Of a DNA stretch of 64,000 nt, positions 1-12,021 are shown in pieces; position 1 is the first letter of the stretch, and every line of letters begins with the position of its first letter. This DNA is from Nageia nagi. Taxonomy: Eukaryota > Pinophyta. The stretch covers positions 145,762,001 to 145,826,000 of the forward strand of contig JBITNC010000001.1 in assembly GCA_050084985.1 (NCBI GenBank). The letters run 5' to 3'. Both the position numbers and the translations under genes were made by a program. Under the pieces are notes generated by a model. That model was not told where the DNA came from and searched no databases. It saw only the letters and a list, made by a program, of their open reading frames with translations.

Positions 1-1160
1 GCTATAAATAGTGATAATTACATGAATAAGAGTAGGAATTAATAGTTATTATTTCATGATCAGTAGTGGGTAGTATAAATCGATTTAAGTAGATGATTTT
101 ACCAAGAATTCTAAAGAAATAGATTATTTAGGTTATTAATTCTAACAAAATCCAAAACTATCCCAAACACTTAGAAATAATCCTAAATTTGAACTACTAA
201 GGTTCCAAATTACAATTTGTGATCAGTAGGGAAAGTTTAGGAAACCTTAGGATCAAAATAGGTACAAATGAAACCCAATGGTAATAAATGGAATCCTTTG
301 GGATAAATATGAATTTTTTAGATAAGAATGTCAAAATATTGACAATAAATGTTTAAGGATAAAACCTAATCTAACTTAGAATTAGAATCTACTTGGTTAG
401 TGAATGAATTGTTAACATTGAGATTTAATGAGTTTATGGTTTACGTAGTAAATTAATGAATGAAATGGGGAACTAAGGTTAGAAAATGTTACCTAAGTAC
501 GTGACCTTACATATGAAACCAAAGTGGGTTATGGCTTTTATTTATTTGCAAGTTATAAAATTCAATTAATTAAATTTACAATGATCAAATGAATATTTCT
601 CAATTGCTTGTACAACAGTCTTAAGGATCGATAATAAATAAGAATCCTAAATAAATTCACTATGATTCCAATGTTTTAGAAAAGGATCCCATATTAGTCT
701 TATGGACCCAAATTTATATCATAAGGGAAATGTTAGGAACCCTTTGAGATTAAATGGGATAATTTGGGAATACTATGGGAAATAATTTGGATTGTTTGAG
801 ATTGTTATAGGATCTAAGTCGTAACATTTTTTGAACATTGATTAACACATAAACTAGAAATATTAAACCTTTACAACATAACAAGTACACCTTCTCAAGA
901 TTAAGGATATGGTAAATAAGTCCAAATAAAACAAGGGTAGAATCATCAGGAGTATCTGCTTGCAAGCAAGGATAAGAATGCCTATGAATGAACCCTTGTA
1001 CTTAGAAAGAAAGGATGAAGACTAAATAAAGTTAATAATGTATCAATATGTAATACATGTGGGATATAAGTCTATTAATAGTAAACCTATTAAACTGAAT
1101 AGATAAGAAAAAAAATTTTAGTCCTAAATTTAGGGGTTTTAGATAGTGAAAGATGGAGTA
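1..1160. other. AT-rich DNA, nothing recognised
   Basis: No open frame with a recognisable domain and no terminal repeat was seen. A 71-codon open frame on the minus strand (750-965) has no familiar motif and is short enough to be chance. Confidence 0.5.
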
Positions 1161-1164
1161 GCAT

Positions 1165-1411
1165 TACACCTAATCACTAACCACTAACAACTAATCTTAA
1201 CCAATAACCCTCACCATTAACCCTAACCCTAACAAATAATGAATAATCACTAACCACTAACCACTAAACCTAATGCTAGCTACTAAACCTTAACCATTAC
1301 AAACCCTAACAACTAACTACTAACCCTAACCACTAAACCCTAACTACTAACCCTAATTACTAACCCTAATCACTAACCTTAATCACTAACCCTAACCACC
1401 AACAACTAACC
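1165..1411. repeat. degenerate telomere-like (CCCTAAA-type) array
   Basis: About 250 bases are built from CCCTAAC, CACTAAC and ACTAACC words, with several exact CCCTAA units. This is the C-rich strand of the plant telomere repeat TTTAGGG in decayed form. It lies inside ordinary AT-rich DNA, so it is an interstitial array and not a chromosome end. It could come from break repair, from a telomere-derived satellite, or by chance from a simple ACTAAC repeat. Confidence 0.7.
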
Positions 1412-4400
1412 TTAATTTTTTATTTTATTTTTTCAAAATACAATGTAAGTTTAGATGTAGTTTTAGACATAAAAAAGAATGCAAATCTATGTCCACTTTT
1501 GGATCAAATGCAAATAATAACATAAAAATTAAAAAAATTCATTTACTTACCATTTTCATCAGAGACATTTATGTGTCAAAGGGAGTTCAAAACTCATTTT
1601 CTAGTAGGTAAGCACCAAAGAAGTATTTTTATACCTCATTTAACTTCAATCATAGCTAATTTAACTCAATTTTTAGCTGGCGTTTTGAATTTTTAGCATG
1701 TTTTTAATTTTTACTTATAGTGTTTTCCATTTTCTTATAGGAAAGAGGGTTTCTACCTCATTTCATCTTTATTATTCTTCATTTACATAGAGGTTAGTAC
1801 ACTGTAACTTATTTTTTTATTTCCTCATGAATTTGCACTTAATTTGATAGGATTTTCCAATTTTATAGGGGTTTCAAATGTTTATAATAAAAAATCTTTA
1901 AAGGTTTTAAAAGTAAAGACATCCCTATGAAATTCTCAACCATGCACCCATGAAATTATAGTAGGCCATCCATATGAAATTTCTAAAAATCCTGAAATAA
2001 ATTTTCATCCATGCACCTATGAAATAGGTGCAACATAAAAATAAGAAAATAATAAAATGTATCATGGTTTTTTTTTTGCCATAACTCTAAAAATACAGTT
2101 GGTTCTTTGGTTTCTTCTTTTTCTCATAATTTTATTTTTAACTATACAAGTATTGCAATAAAAATAGATTGGAATATTTAGTATGGTAAATTACAAATAT
2201 ATTTATGTAATTATATGGCTCTAAATTGGAGTATTATAATAATTGGTGTGTTTAGCATGGTTATGAAGTTGGGATTACATGGTTTAGTACTCACTAGATT
2301 AATACATAATTTTAATAAATTAATTAAATTCATCAAAATAAAAGAATATTCATGTTAATAGAGTTTTAAAAAATTTATTATTTTTTATTTTACATAAGTG
2401 AATATCCATTTAATTGTAACTTATTTTCCATTTAAAATTTGATATAAGAATTAAATACAAACATATAGCGAGTGAATTGAAATAAATTAAAATAATTAAT
2501 ATTTAAATAATTCCTTCTTATACCTACTGTACATGCAATCTACATGATCCTTAAGGCTCAAAGTGAATAGAACCTACTCTAAGACTAGAAGTTTACCCTC
2601 GAGCTTCCAAAGTATACATGACCCCAAAAGATAATCCCTTCCTTATGTATATAGGCATGTCGAAGATGCACTATTAAACACAAGTAAACCATGCAACTAT
2701 ATGAGAACAATAACCCTTAACTCATTCAAGGTGTTATGTTATAGGTTATTTTCTTTGATAGAACCAAAAAAAAATTAAATCATATGAAAGATAATACTTA
2801 ATCATCCTTCTATAGGATTAAGGAAGGATCTAGCCTCATTTATCCTATGCAATGATATAATGAAGGGTGTAAATAATTTTTAATGCAATTCAATAATAAA
2901 AAAATTTAATGTTAGAAGAAAACTAATAAAAAAATGAATTATTCATCAATTATTAAATAATATCACATCTTAAAATCATAAAGTATATAATTGTACTTCT
3001 ATTTCCATTTCATACTAAAATTAAAATCAAATAATATTTACTTAGAATAAATTGTAATGCAATTAATTGATATAAATATCATATGAACTTTATAAGGATT
3101 CATATTATACTAGAAATACACCAATATATATAGGCTATAATTCAAATGCATCAAAAATTATAACAAACATGATATAGAGAAAATCACCTAACATTTTTTC
3201 AAATACGTCCTACCCCAATATGGTGTAATGAATTTATAACCACCTACAACAACCTCTACCAATTAAATACAAACAAAATTTTTATTAATAATAATTTTAA
3301 TTTTTATTAATGATATAATTAATAGACTTAGAAACCTATATCAAAATTGACATTACTAGCTCTCCTTAAAACCTTATGACTGAGTTCAAATTTCAACAAA
3401 TAAATTACAAGAAACCTATGAATTACCAATTACTAATATAACAACTAATACCCATATAAGAGAACACACATACTAGTAATCTTATATTTTTTAAATAATG
3501 AATTATGATCATAACCCTCCACATTCATACATAGAGGATTTGATGACTTATATAGTTAGTATTCAACATTCTATTCTCAAGAGACCCATTTTAGATAAGC
3601 TATACAAAAGGCATAAAAGATAATATTACAAAAAACAAAACCTCATTCAAATTTATCAAGAAGATATAATATTCTAGGGCACATGGTTTTCATATAATCA
3701 TGTCTCTATCTATAATAAAATAATAGATTAAACTCAAAATAAATGGAAAAGATAACTAAGGTTTATAATCCCTACAATACCCATTATGGTGGAACCCATT
3801 ATGCTCCACCTTCATAAAATTGACTTAAATTAAATATGTTTTATAGAAATCTAAACATAACATGTGTTCCTATAAACCTTAATTATTTTTTGTAATTGAT
3901 TTCATATATTAGTGGGGTTATGAGGATCACTAGTTTAAATTCAAACCTAAATGCAAAACTCTAATTCTATATGTAGTTATTGATGTCATTTCCTTACCTT
4001 AATATTCAACCCCTTCAATTTCCCATGTATAACCTTTATCTTTCAAATCTTCCTTGCAAAGTTATGAAAATACATAGTCTCTAACATTGAAAATACACTT
4101 TCTTATTGGGACATGAAGAAAATACCCTTATACAAAAGCTTTTAAATATGCTCTATAGTCCTAATTTTGATTTATGAATACTAATATTTTTAGTTGTTAT
4201 CATCTTAGGCTTTCTGCCAACAATTAAAAAAATTCTTATGAGATTTAATGTGGTTGAACTTTTTCACCTTTTATTTCCACATAGTAGGTTGGAAGTTTTG
4301 TTGTATTCCTAAATATTTATGAGTACTTATCCAACTTATTAATTATCATTGGTAAGGGATTCTACTTTATGTCAAATGGATCAAGTGAGTGATGAACCTG

Positions 4401-5650
4401 TCCATCCTCTTAGTGGCCCTTATCCCTACTAAAATTATTGGTACCTTTGTTATACAAAGCATAAACAAATCCTAAGATACTATCAAGATATGTAAAATAC
4501 AATGAGTTTTTAAATTGATTCATATCACACTAGTGATCCTTATTCATCACTATTAAGATATCCCTATTAGTGAAGAATTCATAATTGTATACCTTTTTTT
4601 TTTCAAATGATGCATATATATAACTTTCTATTTCTATGCCTATATTTTTTTCAGAGTTGTGCAATGGACAATATGTATGGTATTTTTGTATGCATATTAA
4701 GTAGGTCATACATTGTTGTGGATATATTTTAGTGAACTAGAGTAAAATGCAAATCAGATAGTATTTTTTTATTCTATAATATTAACATCAAAAAACTTTT
4801 GTGTGATTTCTTTTAGTGATCACCATTGAGAATATATGGGATGCCAAAAGAAGCATCATAAATATCAAGATAAGAGAAAGAAATAAAAAATAAAGAGTGG
4901 AGATAAAGATGAAAATGACATTATAGAAAATAAAGCTTGTAAACTTATCCATATGTATTATGTAATCTCAACATAGGATCTAATAATACTATATATATTT
5001 CATTAAGATATGCAATCACTTATTTATTTAATTATGATAATAGTAAAAAATGTTAAAGGGCATTTTATAAATGTTAGACATTTTTTCACCCCTAACAAAT
5101 TTATGAGAATGTTTTTTTGGTAGCGAGACTAAAGGACTTGATGGTGTTAGCACACTACATAGATAAGGCACTACTTCTAGTAATTATTTATAATTAATTA
5201 ACTTATTAAAAAGTGATGAATTTTTTTTTTGAATTTTTATTTTAAAGCATATTATGATGTGATCCATGCATATGTGTAGATTCAATAAATCAATAGTCTA
5301 GGTTAATGATGACTGAAGCATTAAAAAATCTTTAAATTTTTATGATGCTGGATGTAGAAGTCCTAAAAGATGAAACTAGTAATAGTTTATATATGAAAAA
5401 TATAAATTTGCATATTGATTATAAACATATTAATTTTATAAGATAATTGTAATTATTTTTCAAATTCACATTTTTACAAAGCACTCAAGAATGTTGTAGT
5501 ACTAGAATTTATATAAACACTTGATAAGACATATAAAAAGCAAGATGATTTTGGTATGTATATTTTTTTATTACTTGCATCATTTTTTGGTATGTATGTT
5601 TGGATATTTTTTATTAAATATTTCAATACACTAAAACTATTTTTTGTATT
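1412..5650. other. AT-rich DNA, nothing recognised
   Basis: About 4.2 kb of 65-75 percent AT sequence with stops in every frame. Homopolymer runs are common. I found no domain, no terminal repeat pair and no RNA gene. A CACTAC word at about 5,168 was considered as the left end of the following CACTA-like element but does not match its right end. Confidence 0.45.
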
Positions 5651-6552
5651 TTGCAGAAAAAAATAATAACAAATTTGAAACATGAATTTGGTGAAGGATG
5701 GATTGAGAAGAAAGCACTCCAATAGGTAGGTTTGAATCTTAAAAGGGTTAGAGATCATGTGAGATAAAAAATGATGATGATGAATGATAATTTGGCATCA
5801 TATTTGGTTACCAAGTCCTAAAGGAAAGTGATGTGAAGTCAACTATAAAAGGAAAATAGAAATTGAAATCCAATCACAAAATATACAGAAGAAATCCGGA
5901 CCAAATACTCTTCTTATTCCTGAATCCACCACCTTCTCCAAGAGAATACAATCCTTTTTAAATAGCAACAAAAAAGCTAAAAAACCAAAATGAGTTAGAT
6001 TGTGCCCAAAATTTGCATGCGCATCCCTCTTACACTAATTAAGTATTATCTAAAATACCAACACTTAACTAAAAGAAAAATAAGAGTTATTAAAGCCGCA
6101 ACATGCAAAAAAGCCTAAAAAATCGGAAGTGCTCTTAAAAAAGCCTATTTTTAGGACCTTAGATGGATGAATCAGGTCTTAAAAATATAATTTCTTGGGT
6201 ATGGCAATTCTAATGAACTTCCATATTTAGAAAATCTTCATGAGGCCATAGTCCAAAATTTGGAGCAAAACGACATCCGGATCAAAAGTTACAGCCCCGG
6301 TAATGCATGCATCAGAAAGGTTGGATGCTAGCGTAAGTAATTATAATCATTTTAATTAATAAAGGAATATGATTTTGTTAAGTGATATATATATTTTGTT
6401 AAGTTTAATTTTTTATTAATATTTATTTTCTTATTATTTGTAGGCATGTGCATTGCAAATGAATCCATCGTAGGGGTGCATCATAGGTTCAAATAGAATA
6501 ATATGACTTATAGGTGATTAAGCATCATAAGCCATAGAAGGAACCCAATAAT

Positions 6553-6711
6553 ATGGTTCACTACAAGGATTTATTTCTATCTGATAATGATGATGATGAT
6601 GATAAGTTTGCTAGTGAGTTAGCTAGCAAGTCAGCTAGTGGGTTAGTTAGTGGCTCAGGTTGTGAGTTAGGTAGTGGCTTAAGTAGTGAGGATGCTGATG
6701 TTGAGTCCTGA
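6553..6711 (+). CDS. short acidic Ser/Gly-rich exon-like ORF, CACTA-associated
   Basis: A 52-codon frame starts at ATG 6,553 and stops at TGA 6,709. It encodes a run of five Asp residues, then an imperfect series of Ser-Gly-Leu and Ala-Ser words written by repeated GCTAGTGAGTTA-like 12-mers, and ends acidic (SEDADVES). It follows a GTAG acceptor-like site at about 6,441 and probably is the last exon of the transposon protein in this element, because such proteins often end in an acidic tail. No domain is recognised. It may not be expressed. Confidence 0.35.
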   Translation: MVHYKDLFLSDNDDDDDKFASELASKSASGLVSGSGCELGSGLSSEDADVES

Positions 6712-7364
6712 TACTCATGATGTGAACACCATTATATCATTTCATGAGTATGATATGGATTTTATCATATAGGCACATATTTATATCATTTTGATATATA
6801 TGTATATCATTTTAACGTATATATTTTGATGTTGATGTTATTATTTTTTTGATGTATATGTTATCATTTTGATGTATATAAAAAATATAATAATTATTAC
6901 TATTAAATATTTATTCAAATATAAGAAATATATATATTAATAACCCAACTAATATCATTAAAATTAGATAAATTTTGATTAATAATTATAAAATATTTTA
7001 ATTATTTAATTATTAAAATTAAATAAAATTATAATAATTATTTATGAATAATATTTTTTTTAAAATTTATTAAGAAACTGATGTAATAAAGGAATTTAAA
7101 CTATGCAACTTTAGATGCATTAATATGTAGATTAATAGGGGAAAATGTTGAAAAAGGGACACTAATAGATACAAAAATTGGTGCTTTTAGATGCAAAAAG
7201 AGACTCATAGACATGTAAAATAAGACCCATAAAGGACATAAATAAGATGTAGAAAAGGAAACAAAATTTGTTGGGCCATTTATAATGTAATCTGTGTCAA
7301 TATTTGGTGCTTAAGTAACAATACATGCACTATATTTTGATGTAAAGAAGGTTGCAAATACATT

Positions 7365-7378
7365 CCTTTCTAGTAGTG
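7365..7378 (-). repeat. CACTA-type terminal motif (right end)
   Basis: On the minus strand this reads CACTACTAGAAAGG, matching the start expected of an En/Spm terminal inverted repeat. The matching left copy was not seen. Confidence 0.5.
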
Positions 7379-7381
7379 TGA

Positions 7382-8426
7382 ATACTTTTATTTTTTGATA
7401 ATCCTAGTTTTTTGGGTAGACTAAAAGCTTGTTTTAATTTTAATTATGTAGGTGAATGATATTTTGAAGCTATCAAGGAAAGTATACCTCATGAAATTAT
7501 CTAGAAACTAAGTTATTTTTCTTAACAAGCTTGGTAAAAAGATTAGTGTTGGTATCTTAACAAACTGCTTTTTAATTACAAAGTGATGTTGGGACACTTT
7601 TTACATTCATATTAAGAAAATCAATAAGAAATAGAGAATTTATTCTTCCAAATTAACATGCATTCAACACATTAGATGATATGGGAAACCTATCTAGAGT
7701 CCATTTTTGTTTCCAAAGATCCTTCTCTTTCATGTGTTAACTATATGTAATTACCTTATAAAATGAAGAAGTTTAGATCTGTTAATCATTTTCACCATTA
7801 TTTTAAATATATTATATATATATTCTAGAGTTATGATCAAGATCAAGGTGGCTATGAATCTCACATAATTATAAACACTCATCAAGCACTAGGGTAATTC
7901 CCCATACAAAATGAATAAATTTACTTGAGAAAAATTAAATGATGGGATAGATCTAACTCCTAAGACTATCATCATATAAATCCTTATTGTCACTCAAACT
8001 CTTTAATTTATGAATATTATCTATTAACATGCCTAGTATTATTTTTTAACTTGCCTTGGTTTAGTGTTCATCATCAAAACAACTACAAAATCTATTTTTT
8101 GGAATAAAAACCATTTTCTTAAATGTATTTCAAAACCATCATTGGAAAAGGCTTGATGGGCACATATTGGTCATAATAATGATATTCAACAATCCTCAAA
8201 ACCATATAAATATGATAGTGATATATATTTTACTCCACTTAAAATGATTTAATATTGCATGCTCTTTAATTTTGGACCTTCCAATTTTGATTTTTTTAGC
8301 TAAATATTAACACACTAATTAGGTTAGCTCAAAGCTTTCCTATTCAATTATTATTATATCAAAATATATTATTTTCAAAATATTATAATATATTATATCT
8401 TTTCATACATATAGTCATATACATAT
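7382..8426. other. AT-rich DNA, nothing recognised
   Basis: No coding frame, terminal repeat or RNA gene could be supported in this stretch. Confidence 0.45.
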
Positions 8427-8594
8427 GCTTTAATAAAGAAGAGATTCATATATGGATAAAGTTTACTCATGCAATTAGAAAAGTCTATTTTTAAAGGTGC
8501 ATTAAAATGTGCATTAACAAAGAAGAAATTCATATATGAATAAATTCCACCTATGAAATTAATAAACTTTATTTTTAAATAACTTTAATTTTAA
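8427..8594. repeat. 84-bp tandem duplication (2 copies)
   Basis: The block beginning GCTTTAATAAAGAAG at 8,427 is repeated as GCATTAACAAAGAAG at 8,511. Both go on through TTCATATATG, an AAATT/AAGTT segment and CTTTATTTTTAAA-like sequence. Confidence 0.65.
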
Positions 8595-8604
8595 ATAATT
8601 TTTT

Positions 8605-9033
8605 TGACCAATGTTTGTAAACACCACCTATCATCTTTGGATTTTGTTATACTATGAGATCTACATTCTTGCAATCTTTTAGCCATTAGTGAGTGAGATT
8701 CCATGCATCAAAGGTAGGATGATAACATCAAGGCAAAGGATGAGGTTTTATAGAATGATAACTAGGAAATATTATTAGATTTTTAGCACTAGTACTAGAT
8801 TGAGGTTATATTCATAGCTTCATATTTCAAAGAAGCCCATCATTCATCCTCTTTTGATTGGATTTTCTCACATTTATCTTCATAGGTAAAGTACAAGTTT
8901 GTGTCTTTCATAAATCCAATTTCAATAGGTCAAGATAAATTTGTTCATTTACACCTTTTATGTCATTCATTTCCTATTATTTCCTATTAATATTATGTAA
9001 ATAGCCCTAATTATCATTATTGTCATTATAACA
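8605..9033 (+). repeat. dispersed LTR-like repeat, copy 1
   Basis: About 430 bases align with 40,325-40,765. Shared words include CCATGCATCAAAGGTAGGAT, TCATATTCATGGCT (with changes), TCTTTCATAAATCCA and the end AATAACCCTAA to ATAACA. Ending in ACA and being followed at once by ATTGGTGAACC, which resembles a tRNA primer binding site, suggest the 3' part of a 5' LTR of a Ty3-type element. The left boundary is unknown. Confidence 0.5.
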
Positions 9034-9044
9034 ATTGGTGAACC

Positions 9045-11400
9045 TAACTTCTTTTTGATACATTGCTATATTGTTCTTTAGTTGCACCAAAACCCTGGTC
9101 ACATGACTAAAACTAATCAAGTTATACTAAATTTTTGCAATTCATAATTATACATGTCTAAAAAAATGATTAATTTAGCCATAAGGTAAAATCACAAGGT
9201 TTGTAATTTGAGAAACATGAAAATTTTAAGCATCATTGTATCTTTAAACATATTAGGTCAATAATATCTAGCTTCAACAATTTGGTAAGTTAATAAATCA
9301 CCTTAAGAATGAAATTTCCCTTTTATTTATTATGAAATTAATCCAAAATATTTTTAGTTTCATTTTCTTCAAATGCCTTAAATAAATACTCTCAACATTT
9401 ATTCTATGTAAGTTACCAATTATAAATTTCTAAATTTTATACATCAAGGTTATTCAACATTAATATTTGATAGATAAATATCTATAGAAAAATATCAAAT
9501 AATAACTTTGTTCCAAAGGCTATTAATAATTTATTTCACATAATATTAATAAAATTTTATAAACATTTCTTTATCTTGTGATTGGTAGGAGTTAGTGACA
9601 CATTGACACTAACATGATTGAAAGTTGAAAGGCACAAAACTGAAAATGATTGAAAAAATCCTAAGCTTTAGGATCCAAATTCTAATGTTCTCTATAGGTT
9701 ATTTTTTAAGCTCAATTCCTTGGAAATTCTAACAACTAGTAGAATATTTTGAGCAAGTTATCATGGTAGGATGAGGAAAAAGAAGAAGGTTACATTATTT
9801 TATTGAATAATGGTGAATACTTTCAATGTTGAAGTCATTTCCCTTTACTAGAGTTACCATAAATTATTTATTTATTTTTGTGTTCATGTCTTTGCATATA
9901 TTAAGGAAATTTTCCCTATTAAATTTGCTCTTGCTTTTCTTTTGGTGTCAATTGAGTATGGCATTCAACTCAAATTAGCCCTAAAAAGGAGAATTTTTTG
10001 ATAAAATTATGAAGATTTGAACTCAATTGGAGTAAGATAGTTTTTTTTTTTTGTGATTTTATAAAATATTATGCTTGTAGTTTACGTAGAGGTTTAGGAT
10101 TCATGGCATTGTTTGAGAAAAGTCCATGAGGTAGAGATATGGATAAGTAATGCATTTGTTCTAGAAAACTTTTAGTATTTCTTAAGACTTATGAGAGGGA
10201 TGTAGGGTTTATTCATTAAACCCTATTTATTATGTGTTGTATTTATTGTGAACTCATTATTTCCAACCAAATATTTAAGAGATCTATTAGCAGAGTAGGC
10301 ATTTTTAACTATTTGGAAGTAGTTTGAGATCAAACATGATGGTTATGAAAATTAATGAATGCATAAAAAAATTGAAATCCATTTTTCTAAAGGGACAGGA
10401 AGATCAAGAAGAAGAAAAAAATATAAGAAAAACTAAACTACTTGACACTTATATTTTTTGCATACCAAATTTGAAAGTTTATTCTCTTCTCATGATCCCA
10501 CTTAACTCAAGACAAATGTGCCTTAATATGTCCATTAGAATATTGTACATGTTGTACTTGATTTAAAAAAACTATATTATTTCTCCATGATATATGCAAA
10601 TTTTAAGTTGGTTTAATGTTTTAAAATTAATTATAATATGGATCTACATTAACCACATATTTTCTCAAACTAAGTATCATGTCTTTAAATATTTGACTAA
10701 AATAAGTGATGTCATTATTCTTGTATAATAAAATACCAGTACTATATTATAGTCCATAGGAGAAACTTTTCTTCATAAGATAATCTATTTCAAGTTTTTA
10801 GTTTACCAAGTGGATGCCTTCTCTTCCATGCAAATGCAAATGTACTTAGTTGGGAAAATATAACAAAGAAAAGACTAATAGACTCCCATAAAGAGTTAAC
10901 TGATCCATTGAAGCTTTATACCTCAAGCAGTCCTTTGGGTTGGGTGTTCTACTCTAACCTATATCCTTTTTTATTACAATTTTAGTTATTCCCTATTAAC
11001 AAAATCTAAATAGATCACCCTTATTTGCATAGCCAAGTATGTCAAATTTATTTGCAGTTTCTCTTTCTTGAATCCTTCATTTATTAGAATCAATTATGGA
11101 AAATACTTCATTTTTTTTTAAAAATATTATGCTAAGACATATAATTACAAGTTTTTCTTAGAATGATTCAAGAGTAGTTCAATTATCAACCTCACAAATG
11201 TGTATGGGGCATTTTCTAGTCAAAATCATAAGTATCCATTTGTAAAGTACTTTTTGTTTAGAAGGTTTTCCTTTACTCTTACCTGCTTCTAGTTTTAATG
11301 GTAACTTTACAAACCAATCCATAAAACTAACAAGATCTACTTAAATAATGCATATTTTCTTCCATTTCAAGTTGTGGGAACATGCTAATTTTTTATTTTT
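9045..11400. other. probable decayed retrotransposon interior, unassigned
   Basis: This follows the LTR-like repeat but holds no domain I can name. An 80-codon frame at 10,324-10,566 has no recognisable motif. Poly-T runs at about 10,040 and 11,110 are unremarkable. Confidence 0.35.
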
Positions 11401-11465
11401 ATTGGCTTAAAATTTCTTTTATGATTCCTCTTACATGCCATTGTTTTATCAAGCCTAAGCATTTT

Positions 11466-11780
11466 ATTAGCATTATTCCATGCAAAGGATGTATCAGTGC
11501 TAAGCATGTTCTATAATTCTTGGCAATATGTAAGAACATTTTATAGAAATAAAAATACCTCAATTTTCCTTATGTTTACTTCTTGTTAATTCATTTGGAG
11601 GAGTTCAATATTTTCCCATCCCTTCAAAATGTGAATTTATTTTTTCTCCAATTATGTGTTTCAATATAATCAAAGCATAATCATGATAGAATTTTATTTG
11701 ATAGATTCCTCTATGTTTTATAGCAAGAATTTTCCAATAACCACTTGGTAGCCATGTACCTTCATGACAAGTATGAAGTT
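11466..11780 (-). pseudogene. Ty1/copia integrase relic
   Basis: Reading the minus strand in one frame gives an open stretch of about 65 codons ending in IKFYHDYALIILKHIIGEKI and then an EGMGKY*TPPNELTRSKHKEN block. The spacing from the Asp-containing segment to TPP matches the copia integrase core, in which the D-N/G-G-E strand is followed some 25 residues later by the conserved YTPQQNGVAERKNRT segment. Further on, LPRIIEHA..YILC fits the 'LP..FW.EA...A.YI.NR' segment. At least six stops lie in the remaining sequence, so it is a dead copy. No matching reverse transcriptase was found nearby. It is an alignment by eye. Confidence 0.42.
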
Positions 11781-12009
11781 TACACTTATCATCGCATATT
11801 TAAGCACACACCAAATATTTTATATTTTTTCAATCTATAATAAACTTTAAACACTTGAGATTTGAATTTTATTCATTAGATGTTTTGGTCTTCCATTCTC
11901 TTCATATTGTGCTCTACATATATTTAATATCCAATCCCATACCATTTTTTCCCAATCTCAAACTCTACAAGTCTATTCCAACAATGGCACTAGATTCTTT
12001 GTCTTGCAT

Positions 12010-12021
12010 ATGGTATCAAAG
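12010..12021 (+). other. possible tRNA-iMet primer binding site
   Basis: TGGTATCAAAGC differs by one base from the plant initiator-tRNA primer site TGGTATCAGAGC and follows a ...CTTGCA end, as an LTR would. No partner LTR was identified. The plus orientation is opposite to the copia integrase relic just upstream, so they may be separate elements. Confidence 0.35.

Larger units (their letters stand above)
5650..7378 (+). mobile_element. 3' part of a CACTA-like (En/Spm) DNA transposon
   Basis: The right end reads CCTTTCTAGTAGTG (7,365-7,378). Its reverse complement, CACTACTAGAAAGG, is a typical CACTA terminus. Inside are exon-like blocks on the plus strand. After a TTTTGCAG acceptor at about 5,655 the frame reads FGEGWIEKKALQ, then a basic GLNLKRVRDHVR segment. 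This resembles the short helical part of plant Ptta/En/Spm proteins (Transposase_24), but only weakly. A second exon-like block ends at 6,711. The left terminus was not found, so the extent is a minimum. If TGA at 7,379-7,381 is the right copy of the 3-bp target duplication, the left end should follow a TGA. Confidence 0.45.

Noticed and set aside
750-965. 71-codon minus ORF
   Set aside because: No domain and no neighbouring gene structure, and the length is compatible with chance in this number of frames.
5168-5186. CACTACTTCTAG as the left terminus of the CACTA element ending at 7,378
   Set aside because: Only CACTACT is shared with the right end, and flanking trinucleotides (AGG versus TGA) do not match.
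5930-6340. GC-richer patch (ACGACATCCGGATC, ACAGCCCCGG) considered as an inserted LTR or gene exon
   Set aside because: No terminal repeats, coding frame or partner copy in the window could be shown; left as part of the CACTA-like element.
8782-8793. CACTAGTACTAG as a left terminus for the CACTA element ending at 28,061
   Set aside because: Matches only the first nine bases, lies inside the LTR-like repeat, and has no inverted TTTAGTCA sites near it.
10324-10566. 80-codon plus ORF with a charged stretch
   Set aside because: No recognisable family, no splice or promoter context, lies in probable retroelement debris.
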